From Segatella baroniae DSM 16972 = JCM 13447 (GTDB lineage: Bacteria; Bacteroidota; Bacteroidia; Bacteroidales; Bacteroidaceae): a stretch of 64,000 nt of DNA. Shown one piece after another: positions 54,765-63,101 of the stretch. Made by a program: the position numbers and the translations under genes. The stretch covers positions 62,001 through 126,000 of the forward strand of contig NZ_AUFQ01000007.1 of NCBI RefSeq assembly GCF_000426585.1. The letters are read 5' to 3'. Position 1 is the stretch's first letter, and every line of letters begins with the position of its first letter. The notes under the pieces are model-generated. The model did no database searches and was not told the origin of the DNA. It was given only the letters and a program-made list of their open reading frames with translations.

Positions 54765-55658
54765 TCAGCGCATATACTGCATGAAGAACCGCCAAATCTC
54801 CTCGCCGGTGTCGATGTCGGCCTGGTGCCAGCTGTGCCGGGCACCTTCTATCGCATAGAACAGGACGGCGCGGTCCTTGTCGCCGCCGGCGTATCGATGG
54901 ATGGTGACGCTGTGGCCGTTGTCCGGCGTCAGCCCGGCGCGCTTCTCCGTCTTCTCTTCGGTGCAGCGGTTGTGGGCGACCATGGCCCCCACGGCCAGCG
55001 GCACGGGCAGATAGCGGCCCCATCCGCCCGCGTTGGCCATGTCGCCGTCGAAGCGCGAAGTGGGGTCGGCCGTGCCGTGAATCTCCATGAAGGGCACCGG
55101 CCGCTTGGGCGACGGCCCTTTGTAGATGTCGTCCATCAGCTGTCCCGATACCGAAGCCAAGGCCCTGAAGGTGGTCTGGTTGCGATAGGCCAGCAGATAG
55201 CACACGTCTCCGCCGTTCGACATGCCTGTGAGGAACGTGTTCTGCCTGCTCAACTTGTAACGCCGCTGCACCACCTCGGCCAGTTTGCACAGGTTGCTCA
55301 CGGGATCCTCGAGCCAGCCGGCCTGTTGTGGATAGCCCACGTTCCAGCTGCGCTTGCCCTTCGGGTCGCTCAGACCATCGGGCACGCAGAGCGCGAAGCC
55401 ATGTGCCAGGGCCGCGTCGTGCATGTAGGTCTTCCTCTTGATGTAGCTGCTGCCGTAGCCGTGGAGCACGAACACCAGCGGGGCGTCGGCCTTGAGCCCT
55501 TCGGGCAGCACCATCTTGAAGCGGCGCATGTGGCCGTTGACCTTGACAGAGTCGAGCCGTTCCTCCTGGGCGTGCAGCGGAGCCGCCATGCCCATCGCCA
55601 GCAAGGCCAGCAAGGCGATTCCAGCGCGTGACGTTTTCAGGCCTTTCCTCCCTCTCAT
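54765..55658 (-). CDS. Secreted alpha/beta-hydrolase esterase (LpqC/PHB-depolymerase-like)
   Basis: A 297-residue hydrolase with a signal peptide (ALLALLAMGMAAPLHAQ). The oxyanion region is VFVLHGYGSS, the nucleophile elbow GMSNGG contains the catalytic Ser, and Asp (HGTADPTS) and His (GARHSWHQ) complete the triad. The family includes polyhydroxybutyrate depolymerases and feruloyl or acetyl esterases; in gut-type Bacteroidota a carbohydrate-ester role is more likely (inference). It overlaps the kinase gene by 4 bases. Confidence 0.85.
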   Translation of the reverse strand: MRGRKGLKTSRAGIALLALLAMGMAAPLHAQEERLDSVKVNGHMRRFKMVLPEGLKADAPLVFVLHGYGSSYIKRKTYMHDAALAHGFALCVPDGLSDPKGKRSWNVGYPQQAGWLEDPVSNLCKLAEVVQRRYKLSRQNTFLTGMSNGGDVCYLLAYRNQTTFRALASVSGQLMDDIYKGPSPKRPVPFMEIHGTADPTSRFDGDMANAGGWGRYLPVPLAVGAMVAHNRCTEEKTEKRAGLTPDNGHSVTIHRYAGGDKDRAVLFYAIEGARHSWHQADIDTGEEIWRFFMQYMR

Positions 55659-56746
55659 TTGCGCAGTTCCTGAAGGTAGTCGTTCATCTCGGGCAGTTTC
55701 CGCATGACGTCTTCGAAGAGGCGCAGCTGGTTCTTGGCCCGGTTCAGGTTGTGCTCCGGATATTTAATCTTATAATAGGTGTCGCCGTTCAGATAGTCGG
55801 CCAGGAAGCGGACGGCCTGCATGAAGGGGAACATGGCGGCCGCCAGGGGCAGATGGTTCGTCTCCTCTTCGGTCAGGAAGACGCCCGCCGACTGCAGGTA
55901 GCCTTCGGTGAAGGCCTTGTAGATGTCCATGTTGAAGCCCACATGGTCCAGTTCGGGGTCTTCTTCGGTGGTGAAGTTGGCCGCCGTGCGCATGAAGTCG
56001 CCGAAGTCGGAGAAGACATAGCTGGGCATGACGGTGTCGAGGTCGATCACGCAGAGCACGTTGCCGTCCTCGTCGAAGAGCATGTTGTTCACCTTCGTGT
56101 CGCAGTGGCAGAGCCGCTTGGGCAGTTTGCCCGCCTGGTGCAGTCGTTCGGCGAAGCACATCTCGTCGGCATGGGCCTCGATTTCGTCGAGCAGCGGGCG
56201 TACTTCGGCCACACGACCGCGCTTGTCGGCCCCTACGGCTTCGCGCAACTGCTGCAAGCGGAAGCCCATGTTGTGGAAATCGGGAATTGTTTCGCCCAGC
56301 GTCTCGGGCACGTCGGTCAGCATGGCCTCGAAACGGCCGAACGCCTGTCCCGCGAAACGCGAGCTTTCGGGCGTCACGGCCTCCATCGTCACCGACCGTG
56401 GGATGAAGACGGCGAGCCGCCAATACTGCTGCCGCTCGTCCTGGGTGTAGGTCTTGCCGTCCTTCGTGCGCACGAAGCGGAGCACCTTGCGGTCGATGTC
56501 GTCCTCGTTTTGCTCTATCAGCTTGCGGCGGATGTGGTCGGTCACCACCTCGATGTTGTGCTGCAAGAGGTCTACATCGGTGAAGACGGCGTTGTTGATG
56601 CGCTGCAACACGTAGTCGGGCCCCTCTTCGGCCGTCGTGATCTTGTAAGTGTCGTTGATCAGGCCGTTGCCCAGCGCCTTGATCTCGGCAACGGAACCCT
56701 CCATCGTGAACGACTGGAGGATAGTTTTGATGTCTGCGTAATCCAT
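55655..56746 (-). CDS. Phosphotransferase resembling N-acetylhexosamine 1-kinase
   Basis: A 363-residue aminoglycoside-phosphotransferase-fold kinase. The nucleotide loop region is GNGLINDTYKI, the catalytic loop LCHCDTKVNNMLFD and the metal motif VIDLDTVMPSYVFSDFGD. It resembles NahK of Bifidobacterium, which phosphorylates GlcNAc/GalNAc at C1; members were once mislabelled mucin-desulfating sulfatase. The start at 56746 is chosen because the frame upstream runs through the promoter. Sugar specificity is inferred. It is the first gene of a kinase-esterase operon. Confidence 0.8.
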   Translation of the reverse strand: MDYADIKTILQSFTMEGSVAEIKALGNGLINDTYKITTAEEGPDYVLQRINNAVFTDVDLLQHNIEVVTDHIRRKLIEQNEDDIDRKVLRFVRTKDGKTYTQDERQQYWRLAVFIPRSVTMEAVTPESSRFAGQAFGRFEAMLTDVPETLGETIPDFHNMGFRLQQLREAVGADKRGRVAEVRPLLDEIEAHADEMCFAERLHQAGKLPKRLCHCDTKVNNMLFDEDGNVLCVIDLDTVMPSYVFSDFGDFMRTAANFTTEEDPELDHVGFNMDIYKAFTEGYLQSAGVFLTEEETNHLPLAAAMFPFMQAVRFLADYLNGDTYYKIKYPEHNLNRAKNQLRLFEDVMRKLPEMNDYLQELRK

Positions 56747-56781
56747 GCTTGATGCGTTTGTAAATTGATAGGTTGTGGTTG

Positions 56782-56812
56782 CAAAGATACAACTATCCTT
56801 TTGTTTCGCAAA
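56782..56812 (-). promoter_or_regulatory. Promoter of the kinase-esterase operon
   Basis: On the minus strand TTTG (56809-56812), 19 bases, then TATCTTTG (56782-56789). It ends 35 bases before the kinase start. Confidence 0.85.
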
Positions 56813-56890
56813 AAACGAGCGGCAAAGATTCAGGTCTTTTGTGTTGAAAGCAAAAAGAGCAGACCGGAAAGCCTCCAATCTGCTCTTTTG

Positions 56891-56963
56891 TCGGGATGAC
56901 CGGATTCGAACTGGCGACCCCTACGTCCCGAACGTAGTGCGCTACCAACTGCGCTACATCCCG
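56891..56963 (-). tRNA. tRNA-Pro (CGG)
   Basis: A 73-base cloverleaf with acceptor CGGGATG/CATCCCG and anticodon loop TTCGGGA, which gives anticodon CGG and reads CCG. CCA is not encoded. The T-stem contains one A-C mismatch (positions 52-62) and a G-T pair. TACCTTTG on the minus strand (57007-57014) is a likely -7 element. Confidence 0.95.
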
Positions 56964-57054
56964 ATTGCAATGCGGCTGTCAGCTCGCCGAAGCCTGATTG
57001 CGGGTGCAAAGGTAAGCTATTTTTCCCATATACGATAACTTTTTGCGAGAAAAA

Positions 57055-57086
57055 TTTGCGCATGACGTATAAAAACTCTATCTTTG
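57055..57086 (+). promoter_or_regulatory. Promoter of tRNA-Phe
   Basis: TTTG (57055-57058), 20 bases, then TATCTTTG (57079-57086), 26 bases before the tRNA. Confidence 0.8.
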
Positions 57087-57112
57087 CACTCGCTTTAAAG
57101 GAGCAAGCACAT

Positions 57113-57185
57113 GGTGCCATAGCTCAGTTGGTAGAGCAAAGGACTGAAAATCCTTGTGTCCCCGGTTCGATTCCTGGTGGTACCA
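57113..57185 (+). tRNA. tRNA-Phe (GAA)
   Basis: A 73-base cloverleaf with acceptor GGTGCCA/TGGTACC, D-arm GCTCAGTTGGTAGAGC and anticodon loop CTGAAAA, which gives anticodon GAA. CCA is not encoded. The T-stem has one C-T mismatch (positions 51-63). Confidence 0.96.
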
Positions 57186-57201
57186 CTCCTCCTTTCATTA
57201 T

Positions 57202-57243
57202 GCCGTTCACATCTCTTCGGAGTGTGAGCGGCTTTCTTTTTTT
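57202..57243 (+). terminator. Terminator of tRNA-Phe
   Basis: GCCGTTCACATCTC pairs with GAGTGTGAGCGGC around TTCG, with one bulged base and one wobble pair, followed by a T-rich run. Confidence 0.8.
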
Positions 57244-57330
57244 GCGGGCGTGTCGAGTGTTAGTCCATGGCCGGTCGATGACCGTGGGGCGCCGCAGGCC
57301 CGTTGTTTTCCAAAAGCTTGTCGATTGGCG

Positions 57331-57437
57331 TCCAAGAAGCCCCCTTTTGCAACACCAAAGCGGCCCTTTTGCCTGGTCAAAGGGCTACTTTCGCGTGGCA
57401 ACCGCTGTCCTTTTGCGGGCCGAAAACGCAGCGATGG
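57331..57437. repeat. 22-bp family repeat, locus 5
   Basis: Units start at about 57331, 57356, 57378, 57399 and 57421, with periods of 25, 22, 21 and 22. 57398-57415 (GCAACCGCTGTCCTTTTG) differs by one base from copies in locus 2 and in locus 1 (opposite strand). It fills the gap between tRNA-Phe and the PorV-like gene. Confidence 0.85.
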
Positions 57438-57469
57438 AAAACCGTCGGACGGGTGTGGCTGTATGAAAG

Positions 57470-57512
57470 GCGAAAGGCTGAATCTCCCACCCCCGGAGAT
57501 TCAGCCTTTCGC
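57470..57512 (-). terminator. Strong hairpin after the PorV-like gene
   Basis: An 18-bp perfect stem (57470-57487 with 57495-57512) and a 7-base loop, 16 bases after the stop codon on the minus strand. It lacks a T run but is well placed to end the operon. Confidence 0.7.
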
Positions 57513-57528
57513 ATGAAGCGGTGTCGCG

Positions 57529-58473
57529 TCAGAGGGCGTAGCCTACGCCCACCATCAGCGTGTTGATGCCGTAGGAGGCGAAGGCGTGGTGGTAGGTCAC
57601 GTCGAGACGGAAGCCGTGGAACCGCCCTCCTGCGCCGAAGGTGAGGGCGTCGGAGCCTTTGTCGGCCTGCTGATAGCCCACGCGGGCGGAGAGCATGCCG
57701 TGGTAGGTGTACTCCAATCCGTTGGCGAAGAGGGTCTCGTGGGCGTCCTTCGGGGTGAAGTGGCGGCAGGAGACGGCGTAGGTGAGGGCGTGCTCAGGGG
57801 CGAGCCGCACGCTCCAATCGCCGCCGACGACAACAGACGTGGGCAGGCTGTAGGGGATTCCGGTGTCGTTGAACTTGACAGACTTGCCGAAATCCATCAG
57901 CCGCGCGCCCGCGGTGAGCGTCGTAGGCATGTCGGCCGCGAGGCGAAAGGCCTTTTGGTAGGCCGCGCCGACCGAGAACGCCCAGGCATTGGCACTCGTG
58001 GCCGCGCTGCTGCGGGCGTATGTGGCGGTGGCATAGACGGCAATCTCGGGAACGACGGCGAAGGAATAGCCCAGGTCGATGGCCATCTCGTAGGGCGAAA
58101 CGCTGGCGGGCTGTCCGTCGGTTCCTACGGAAGGAACGGTCAGTCCAGCCTGATAGCGCATGCCGGCGAGCAGCGCCGATCGGTTGGCGAAGCGCCAACC
58201 TGCGCCGAAGTTGTACTGCATGAGTCGGCCCGCGTCGGTCTTGGGCTGCATCTCGGTGGTGACATCGGCCGCGAATCGCGTGTCGCCGAAGGTGAGCGCG
58301 GCCGGGTTTGTATGGATGTGCATTTGGCCGGTGTTGCCGAGCAACGTGTTTCCCATGGCGGCCGAACGTGCGTCGGGGTTGGCTTCGAGCACGGGAAGGA
58401 GGCGGCTTTGTGCCGTTGCCTGGAGCGCGACGCCTGTGCAAAGGGTGAGCAAGGCCAATGATATTCTGTTCAT
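57529..58473 (-). CDS. PorV/PorQ-family outer-membrane beta-barrel
   Basis: A 314-residue barrel with a signal peptide (ALLTLCTGVALQATAQ) and the family hallmark at the mature N-terminus, NPDARSAAMGNTLLG followed by HTNPAAL. The family (FadL-like fold) includes PorV, which shuttles type IX secretion cargo to the cell-surface attachment complex, and PorQ. At 314 residues it is shorter than PorV (about 390). It is 8 bases after a protease that carries a type IX-like sorting tail, so it may be a dedicated partner (inference). Confidence 0.82.
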   Translation of the reverse strand: MNRISLALLTLCTGVALQATAQSRLLPVLEANPDARSAAMGNTLLGNTGQMHIHTNPAALTFGDTRFAADVTTEMQPKTDAGRLMQYNFGAGWRFANRSALLAGMRYQAGLTVPSVGTDGQPASVSPYEMAIDLGYSFAVVPEIAVYATATYARSSAATSANAWAFSVGAAYQKAFRLAADMPTTLTAGARLMDFGKSVKFNDTGIPYSLPTSVVVGGDWSVRLAPEHALTYAVSCRHFTPKDAHETLFANGLEYTYHGMLSARVGYQQADKGSDALTFGAGGRFHGFRLDVTYHHAFASYGINTLMVGVGYAL

Positions 58474-58481
58474 AGTGGTCG

Positions 58482-61337
58482 TTATTTCTTGATGAAGGTA
58501 TGTTTGCTGGTGAGCCGCTCGGTCTTGAGCAGCAGATAATAGGTGCCGGGAGCGAGCCGGTCAATGCCGAGTGTCACCTCATGGCTGCGCGCGTCGGGCG
58601 TGAGCGTGGCCTGGATGAGCCGCTCTCCACGAACGGAGGTGACGGTGGCGTGCACCTCCTTGACGTTGCTGCGCATGAGAGCCTTGATGTAACTGTGGGC
58701 GGGAATGGGGTAGACGGCATGCACGTCGGCCGCGTTCTGCTCGGTGACACGCACGCGGAACGTGGTCGTTGCCTGCTTGCCGCCGTCGACTGCGGTGATG
58801 GAGACCGTGGCGTTGCCCCGCGTTCCGGGCGTGAGCTTGAGCTGCGAACCCTCCACCGACACTTTCACCGCCTGCTCGTTGTCCGACTTGGCGGTGTAGG
58901 TGAGGGCGTGACCCTCCATCGCCGTGAACGCGTTGGCGAGGTCGACGCTGACAGGTTGGCCTTGTTCGAAGAGCGAAACGTCGCCCAACGTGTTGGCAAC
59001 GGGCGCGGTGTGGGCCACAACCTCATAGGCGAAGTGCTGTACGGTGTGCCCGCCGAGCTGGTCGGTGAGCGTGATGTCGAACTCGAAAGCCCCCGGGATG
59101 ATGACTTTGATGAGGAGGTCGAAGTCGTTTCCCACACGTTTCAGCTCCACACCGCGGGGCAGTGGCGTGGTGGTATAGGTCCAAGTGTGGTTGTCTTCGT
59201 CCTTCACGTTGAGCACCTTGTGGTAATAGGACTGCGTGTCGAGCAGGCGGAGCTTGTCGCCAATGCCGTTGGTGAAGGCGGGCGCGTGGTTGAGTCGCGT
59301 CCTGAACGCCTTGCTCACTTCGGCTGATTGATTGCCGGAGCGGTCGCGTGCCACCATCTTTACCACGTAGTCTACGTCGGTGTCGAGGCCGGTGAACTCC
59401 TGTTCAAGCTGCGCGCCGGCAGCTTTGGCGTATGAATAGCGCGTGAATGTCTGCACAGGTTGGGCCATGTCCGCCTTCTTGTAGAGCCTGATGTCGTAGG
59501 CAAAGGCCGTCTTCTGCGTGTTGATCGCATCCGCGTCGGCCGTTACTTTCCATGTGATTCGGGCGTCGTAGTAGCCTTTTGTCGCGTCATTAGAGTAGTC
59601 AATCACTTCGATGGAAGGCGCGTCGGGCGCGTTGGTTTCAGGCTCGGCGAGCGCGAAGTCGGCGTCGATGAAGCCTGCTCCCAGCTTGCCGGCAAGGTTG
59701 GCGTCGGGCTTTACGTCGTAGGGACTTTGCTCCTTGACGGCCGAAAGAATGCGGCGGCGCAGGTCTTCGTTGGTGAAGTTGGGATTCTTCTTGCCGAACT
59801 TGGAAATGACAAGGGCCGCGATTCCCGTGACGTGGGGCGTCGCCATCGACGTGCCTTGTGCGTAAGCGTAGTTGCTGTTGTAAGGGTGAGTGAAGTCGGT
59901 ATTGGGATAAGGACCGGTCTTTTGATTGACGAAATCCTTCGGAACGGTGCTGAGAATGCCCCTCGTCACTTCACCCTCATTGGTGGTTCCGCCCGGCGCG
60001 AGGATGTCAACCCACGTCCCTTTGTTCATGTAGTCGGTGGGAATGCCCATGCTGTTGGTGGCGCCCACGGCCACAACCTTGTCGTATGAGGCGGGAATCA
60101 TGTCGATGTCGTACTGCGAGTCGTTGCCTGACGCGAAGAAGACGAGGCCGCCCTTCATGTATGAACCTGCCTTCTTGTTGCCCTTGGAGTCGCATCCGGC
60201 AATGTCGGTGAAGTAGTCTATGCCCACCTTCAGCACCTCGAACTGTTCCTTGAACATGCGTTGGAAGGTCTCGTTGTTGAGGTGTTTCGTGCGGTCGAAG
60301 GCGTAGCCCCATGAGCAGTTGCAGACAAGCGCGCCGTTTTCGGCGGCAAACTCGAAGGCCTTGGCGATGTTGGCAGGGGAAGCGGTCTCGTTGGTTCCGT
60401 CGTGTCCGTAAATCTCGCAGCTCATCAGTCGCACGCCGGAGTTCTCCGTTCCGTTGCCTCCGGCCACGCCACAGACGCCCAAGCCGTTGTTGTTGCGTGC
60501 GGCGATGGTGCCGGCGACGTGGGTTCCGTGCCCACCGGGGATGATGACATCAGGGTCACCTTGTCCGCTTTGGACTGCCCAGAAGTTACGGCCATGGATG
60601 GTCTTGCCCGTTTTGGGGTCCTTGCCGTCCCATGCCGATGCCGCAAGGTCTTCGTGTTCGAAGTCGATTCCCGAGTCCATCACGGCCACAACGACGTTGG
60701 GATCGCCGGTCTCTTTCTGCCAAGCAGGGAATAGGTTGATGTCAGCTTCTTGCTTGAACCAGCCATACATGGATTTGGTCGTCATGTAATGCCACTGATA
60801 TTTCAGGAAATGGTCGTTGAAATTGTTGTATCCAGTGCCGTCGTTCACTTCATAAAGTCGCTGCCAGTCGATGGGGGCGCGGGTGACAGGGGTGTACGTT
60901 GCCTTTGCCGGAACGATGGCGATGTTGCCATGGGCCTTCTCGATGGCCGGGTCGCGGCGCAGCTGTTCGAGCACTTCCTCCACGCTCTTGTCCTTGTCGA
61001 ACTTCACGAAGAACCAGCGGTCCATGCCGCGTTGGCGTTTCAAATCGGCGTATTCGGTGGTCATGTCGAACACTTGTTCCACCTTGACGTTCGTGTCTTC
61101 AAAGACCTTGGCGCGCATGACGCTTTGCGTTGCGGCACGGGTGGTGATGTCATTGCCGGCCTTCAGTTTGATGAAAGCCATGCCCGGCTCCCAAGGAAAG
61201 CCGGATTCAGCCTTATTGCCAGGCAGAGGCTGCCCGCTCTCTGACGACAGAAGGTTGTCGTCATGACAGGCTGTGAATAGGCAGATAGCTGCCAACAGGC
61301 CTGCCGACAGCAAGAATCTATATTTGAAATACTTCAT
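58482..61337 (-). CDS. Subtilisin-like (S8) surface protease with type IX-like sorting domain
   Basis: A 951-residue protease. It has a signal with lipobox FTAC (Cys24) followed by HDD, a propeptide (about 45-150), and the S8 domain with Asp221 (VMDSGID), His270 (GGHGTHVAG), oxyanion Asn405 (SGND) and Ser497 (GTSMATPH). Fibronectin-like and cadherin/Ig-like domains follow (about 575-870). The last 75 residues match the type A sorting domain: VYPIPAHSYI ... LAPGTYYLLLKTE ... KHTFIKK. Having both lipobox and sorting tail is unusual. It is co-transcribed with the BACON lipoprotein and the PorV-like barrel. Confidence 0.92.
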   Translation of the reverse strand: MKYFKYRFLLSAGLLAAICLFTACHDDNLLSSESGQPLPGNKAESGFPWEPGMAFIKLKAGNDITTRAATQSVMRAKVFEDTNVKVEQVFDMTTEYADLKRQRGMDRWFFVKFDKDKSVEEVLEQLRRDPAIEKAHGNIAIVPAKATYTPVTRAPIDWQRLYEVNDGTGYNNFNDHFLKYQWHYMTTKSMYGWFKQEADINLFPAWQKETGDPNVVVAVMDSGIDFEHEDLAASAWDGKDPKTGKTIHGRNFWAVQSGQGDPDVIIPGGHGTHVAGTIAARNNNGLGVCGVAGGNGTENSGVRLMSCEIYGHDGTNETASPANIAKAFEFAAENGALVCNCSWGYAFDRTKHLNNETFQRMFKEQFEVLKVGIDYFTDIAGCDSKGNKKAGSYMKGGLVFFASGNDSQYDIDMIPASYDKVVAVGATNSMGIPTDYMNKGTWVDILAPGGTTNEGEVTRGILSTVPKDFVNQKTGPYPNTDFTHPYNSNYAYAQGTSMATPHVTGIAALVISKFGKKNPNFTNEDLRRRILSAVKEQSPYDVKPDANLAGKLGAGFIDADFALAEPETNAPDAPSIEVIDYSNDATKGYYDARITWKVTADADAINTQKTAFAYDIRLYKKADMAQPVQTFTRYSYAKAAGAQLEQEFTGLDTDVDYVVKMVARDRSGNQSAEVSKAFRTRLNHAPAFTNGIGDKLRLLDTQSYYHKVLNVKDEDNHTWTYTTTPLPRGVELKRVGNDFDLLIKVIIPGAFEFDITLTDQLGGHTVQHFAYEVVAHTAPVANTLGDVSLFEQGQPVSVDLANAFTAMEGHALTYTAKSDNEQAVKVSVEGSQLKLTPGTRGNATVSITAVDGGKQATTTFRVRVTEQNAADVHAVYPIPAHSYIKALMRSNVKEVHATVTSVRGERLIQATLTPDARSHEVTLGIDRLAPGTYYLLLKTERLTSKHTFIKK

Positions 61338-61350
61338 TGGAATGGATTTT

Positions 61351-63072
61351 TCAAGGGTTAAATCTCTTTTTGATGATGTCTACATAGTGCTTGCTCTTGT
61401 AGTAGGTGATGACGGTGCGCGTCTCTTGCGGGCGCATGTCGATGAGGTCTTCGTCGCCGCGATAGAAGGATGCAAAGCCGCCGCTCTCTTCACGTACAAG
61501 GCTGTAGCCCTTGTCCGTGAGGGCGCGACGGGTGCTGGACGGCAGGCTGTAGGTGTACCATTCGTACACGCCCGGCGTCCCTTCCACCTCGCGATTGTAC
61601 AATATTTCATTGCCTACATAGAACACCTGGCACGAACCGACGGTGCCGCTGAGGTCGACATCGTTCACCAATCCCGCGTCGATGTCTTCGGCCGTGACGC
61701 CCTGCCAGTTGAAGAAATAGATGACATTGGCCAGCGAGCCCGGCATGTAGTTGGAGCTTTCGGGCACAAAGAGCAGTCTGGAATACTTGCAGTGCGGGTC
61801 TTGGATGGGCACGGTGATGTGCTCGCTGTTGTATTGGTTCTCGAAGTCAGGCCTCATGCCACGCTTTTTCTCAAACGCAATCACCTCTTCCAGCTTGAAG
61901 TTCTTGTTGTGCAGGCGGTTGGAAGCGAACACGGGGAAGCAGGTAGCTTTGTAGTTGCTGCCCAGTTTGATGTCGTTGGGGCTCTCCACGTACTTCATGC
62001 AGGCGCTGTGGAAGATACCTCCGTAATTATAAAAGTTGTCCACTTCGTTGTAGACATGTATCAGTCGCGTCTTGTCTTCCTCTTCGCAGTAGTATTCCGT
62101 TTCGTTCTCGTTGCGCTGTTTGTTGCCCAACTTGAAATTCTGCTGCCGCAACCAGGGGTCGAACGATTCTTGTTTGAACGTCTTTCCCGCGGGAGCCTTG
62201 AGCCAGGCGGTGGTGACCAGCTTGGTGTAATAGTAGGGTTGGTAGAGGAGATAGGGCGCTTGCTCACCCGGAGAGTGGAATACGTAGTAGGTCTTCTCTC
62301 CCTCGTCCTTGTAAGGCAGCAGTGAGTTGATCTCGACATCACGTGCCCGGCTGTTGTTTCTTTCGGCTTCGAGAGCGGTCAGGCGGTCGAGGTTGAAATT
62401 GTCGAGGTCCCAAACGGGCAATTGGAACTGCACGTATCCGTTTTGCGTCACGTTGAGTTCATAGTGCTTGTTGCCGTTGGAGAGGAAGAGTTTTTCAGTC
62501 CGGCTGGTCTGTGCCCACTCGCTGTTGCGGTCGATGGCGGTGAGGCTGAGCGCCAGTTTGCGCTCCTTCTGCTTCACCTCATAGGTCAGCCAATTGTTCT
62601 TCTCCTTGTCCACCTGCTCCACACGCCAGTCGTCTGAGTTGGAGGTGATGTTGAGTTCCACGCCGGCATGCGCTTCATGATTGTATATCACGGTACCGTT
62701 GTTGCCTTCAACAGCGATGTATGGCTCGGCGCCAAACTGCGTCACGGTGACAGTTTGCCTGCCGCCGGGCGTGAGGACGGTCACGGTGGTCCGGCGTTCG
62801 TCGGCATTCGGGTTGGCCGCCGCCGTGACTTCGAGCAGCGCCCCGGCCTTTTTGGCGGTCAGCCAGTCGGCATGTGAGCCTTGCTCCACCGACCAACCGT
62901 CCGCAAGTGCGGTGAAGTCCACCCGCTTGGTTTCGCCCTCTTGCTTGAGCGTAAGCGTCTCGGTGGAGGCGGGAACCTCGTCGGGCGCGCCCCCCAAGAC
63001 CAAATCCTTCTGGCAGGCGGCCAGCAATGCCGCCACGAAAAGGAGTGCTGATATTTTGAATATCTTGTACAT
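61351..63072 (-). CDS. BACON-domain surface lipoprotein
   Basis: A 573-residue lipoprotein with lipobox LLAAC (Cys20). The N-terminal half holds two BACON-like domains (about 35-115 and 120-212) with the pattern W-x-V-x-Q ... W-L followed by R-x-x-x-V-T-V-x-x-x-G. The C-terminal 350 residues match no family I recognise; they are rich in Tyr, Asn and charged residues. BACON domains are found in surface proteins that bind or present glycans or mucin. It lies 29 bases after the SusD-like gene and 13 before the protease gene. Confidence 0.85.
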   Translation of the reverse strand: MYKIFKISALLFVAALLAACQKDLVLGGAPDEVPASTETLTLKQEGETKRVDFTALADGWSVEQGSHADWLTAKKAGALLEVTAAANPNADERRTTVTVLTPGGRQTVTVTQFGAEPYIAVEGNNGTVIYNHEAHAGVELNITSNSDDWRVEQVDKEKNNWLTYEVKQKERKLALSLTAIDRNSEWAQTSRTEKLFLSNGNKHYELNVTQNGYVQFQLPVWDLDNFNLDRLTALEAERNNSRARDVEINSLLPYKDEGEKTYYVFHSPGEQAPYLLYQPYYYTKLVTTAWLKAPAGKTFKQESFDPWLRQQNFKLGNKQRNENETEYYCEEEDKTRLIHVYNEVDNFYNYGGIFHSACMKYVESPNDIKLGSNYKATCFPVFASNRLHNKNFKLEEVIAFEKKRGMRPDFENQYNSEHITVPIQDPHCKYSRLLFVPESSNYMPGSLANVIYFFNWQGVTAEDIDAGLVNDVDLSGTVGSCQVFYVGNEILYNREVEGTPGVYEWYTYSLPSSTRRALTDKGYSLVREESGGFASFYRGDEDLIDMRPQETRTVITYYKSKHYVDIIKKRFNP

Positions 63073-63101
63073 AGCGTATGTTTTTTAAGTGAATAAATGG
63101 A

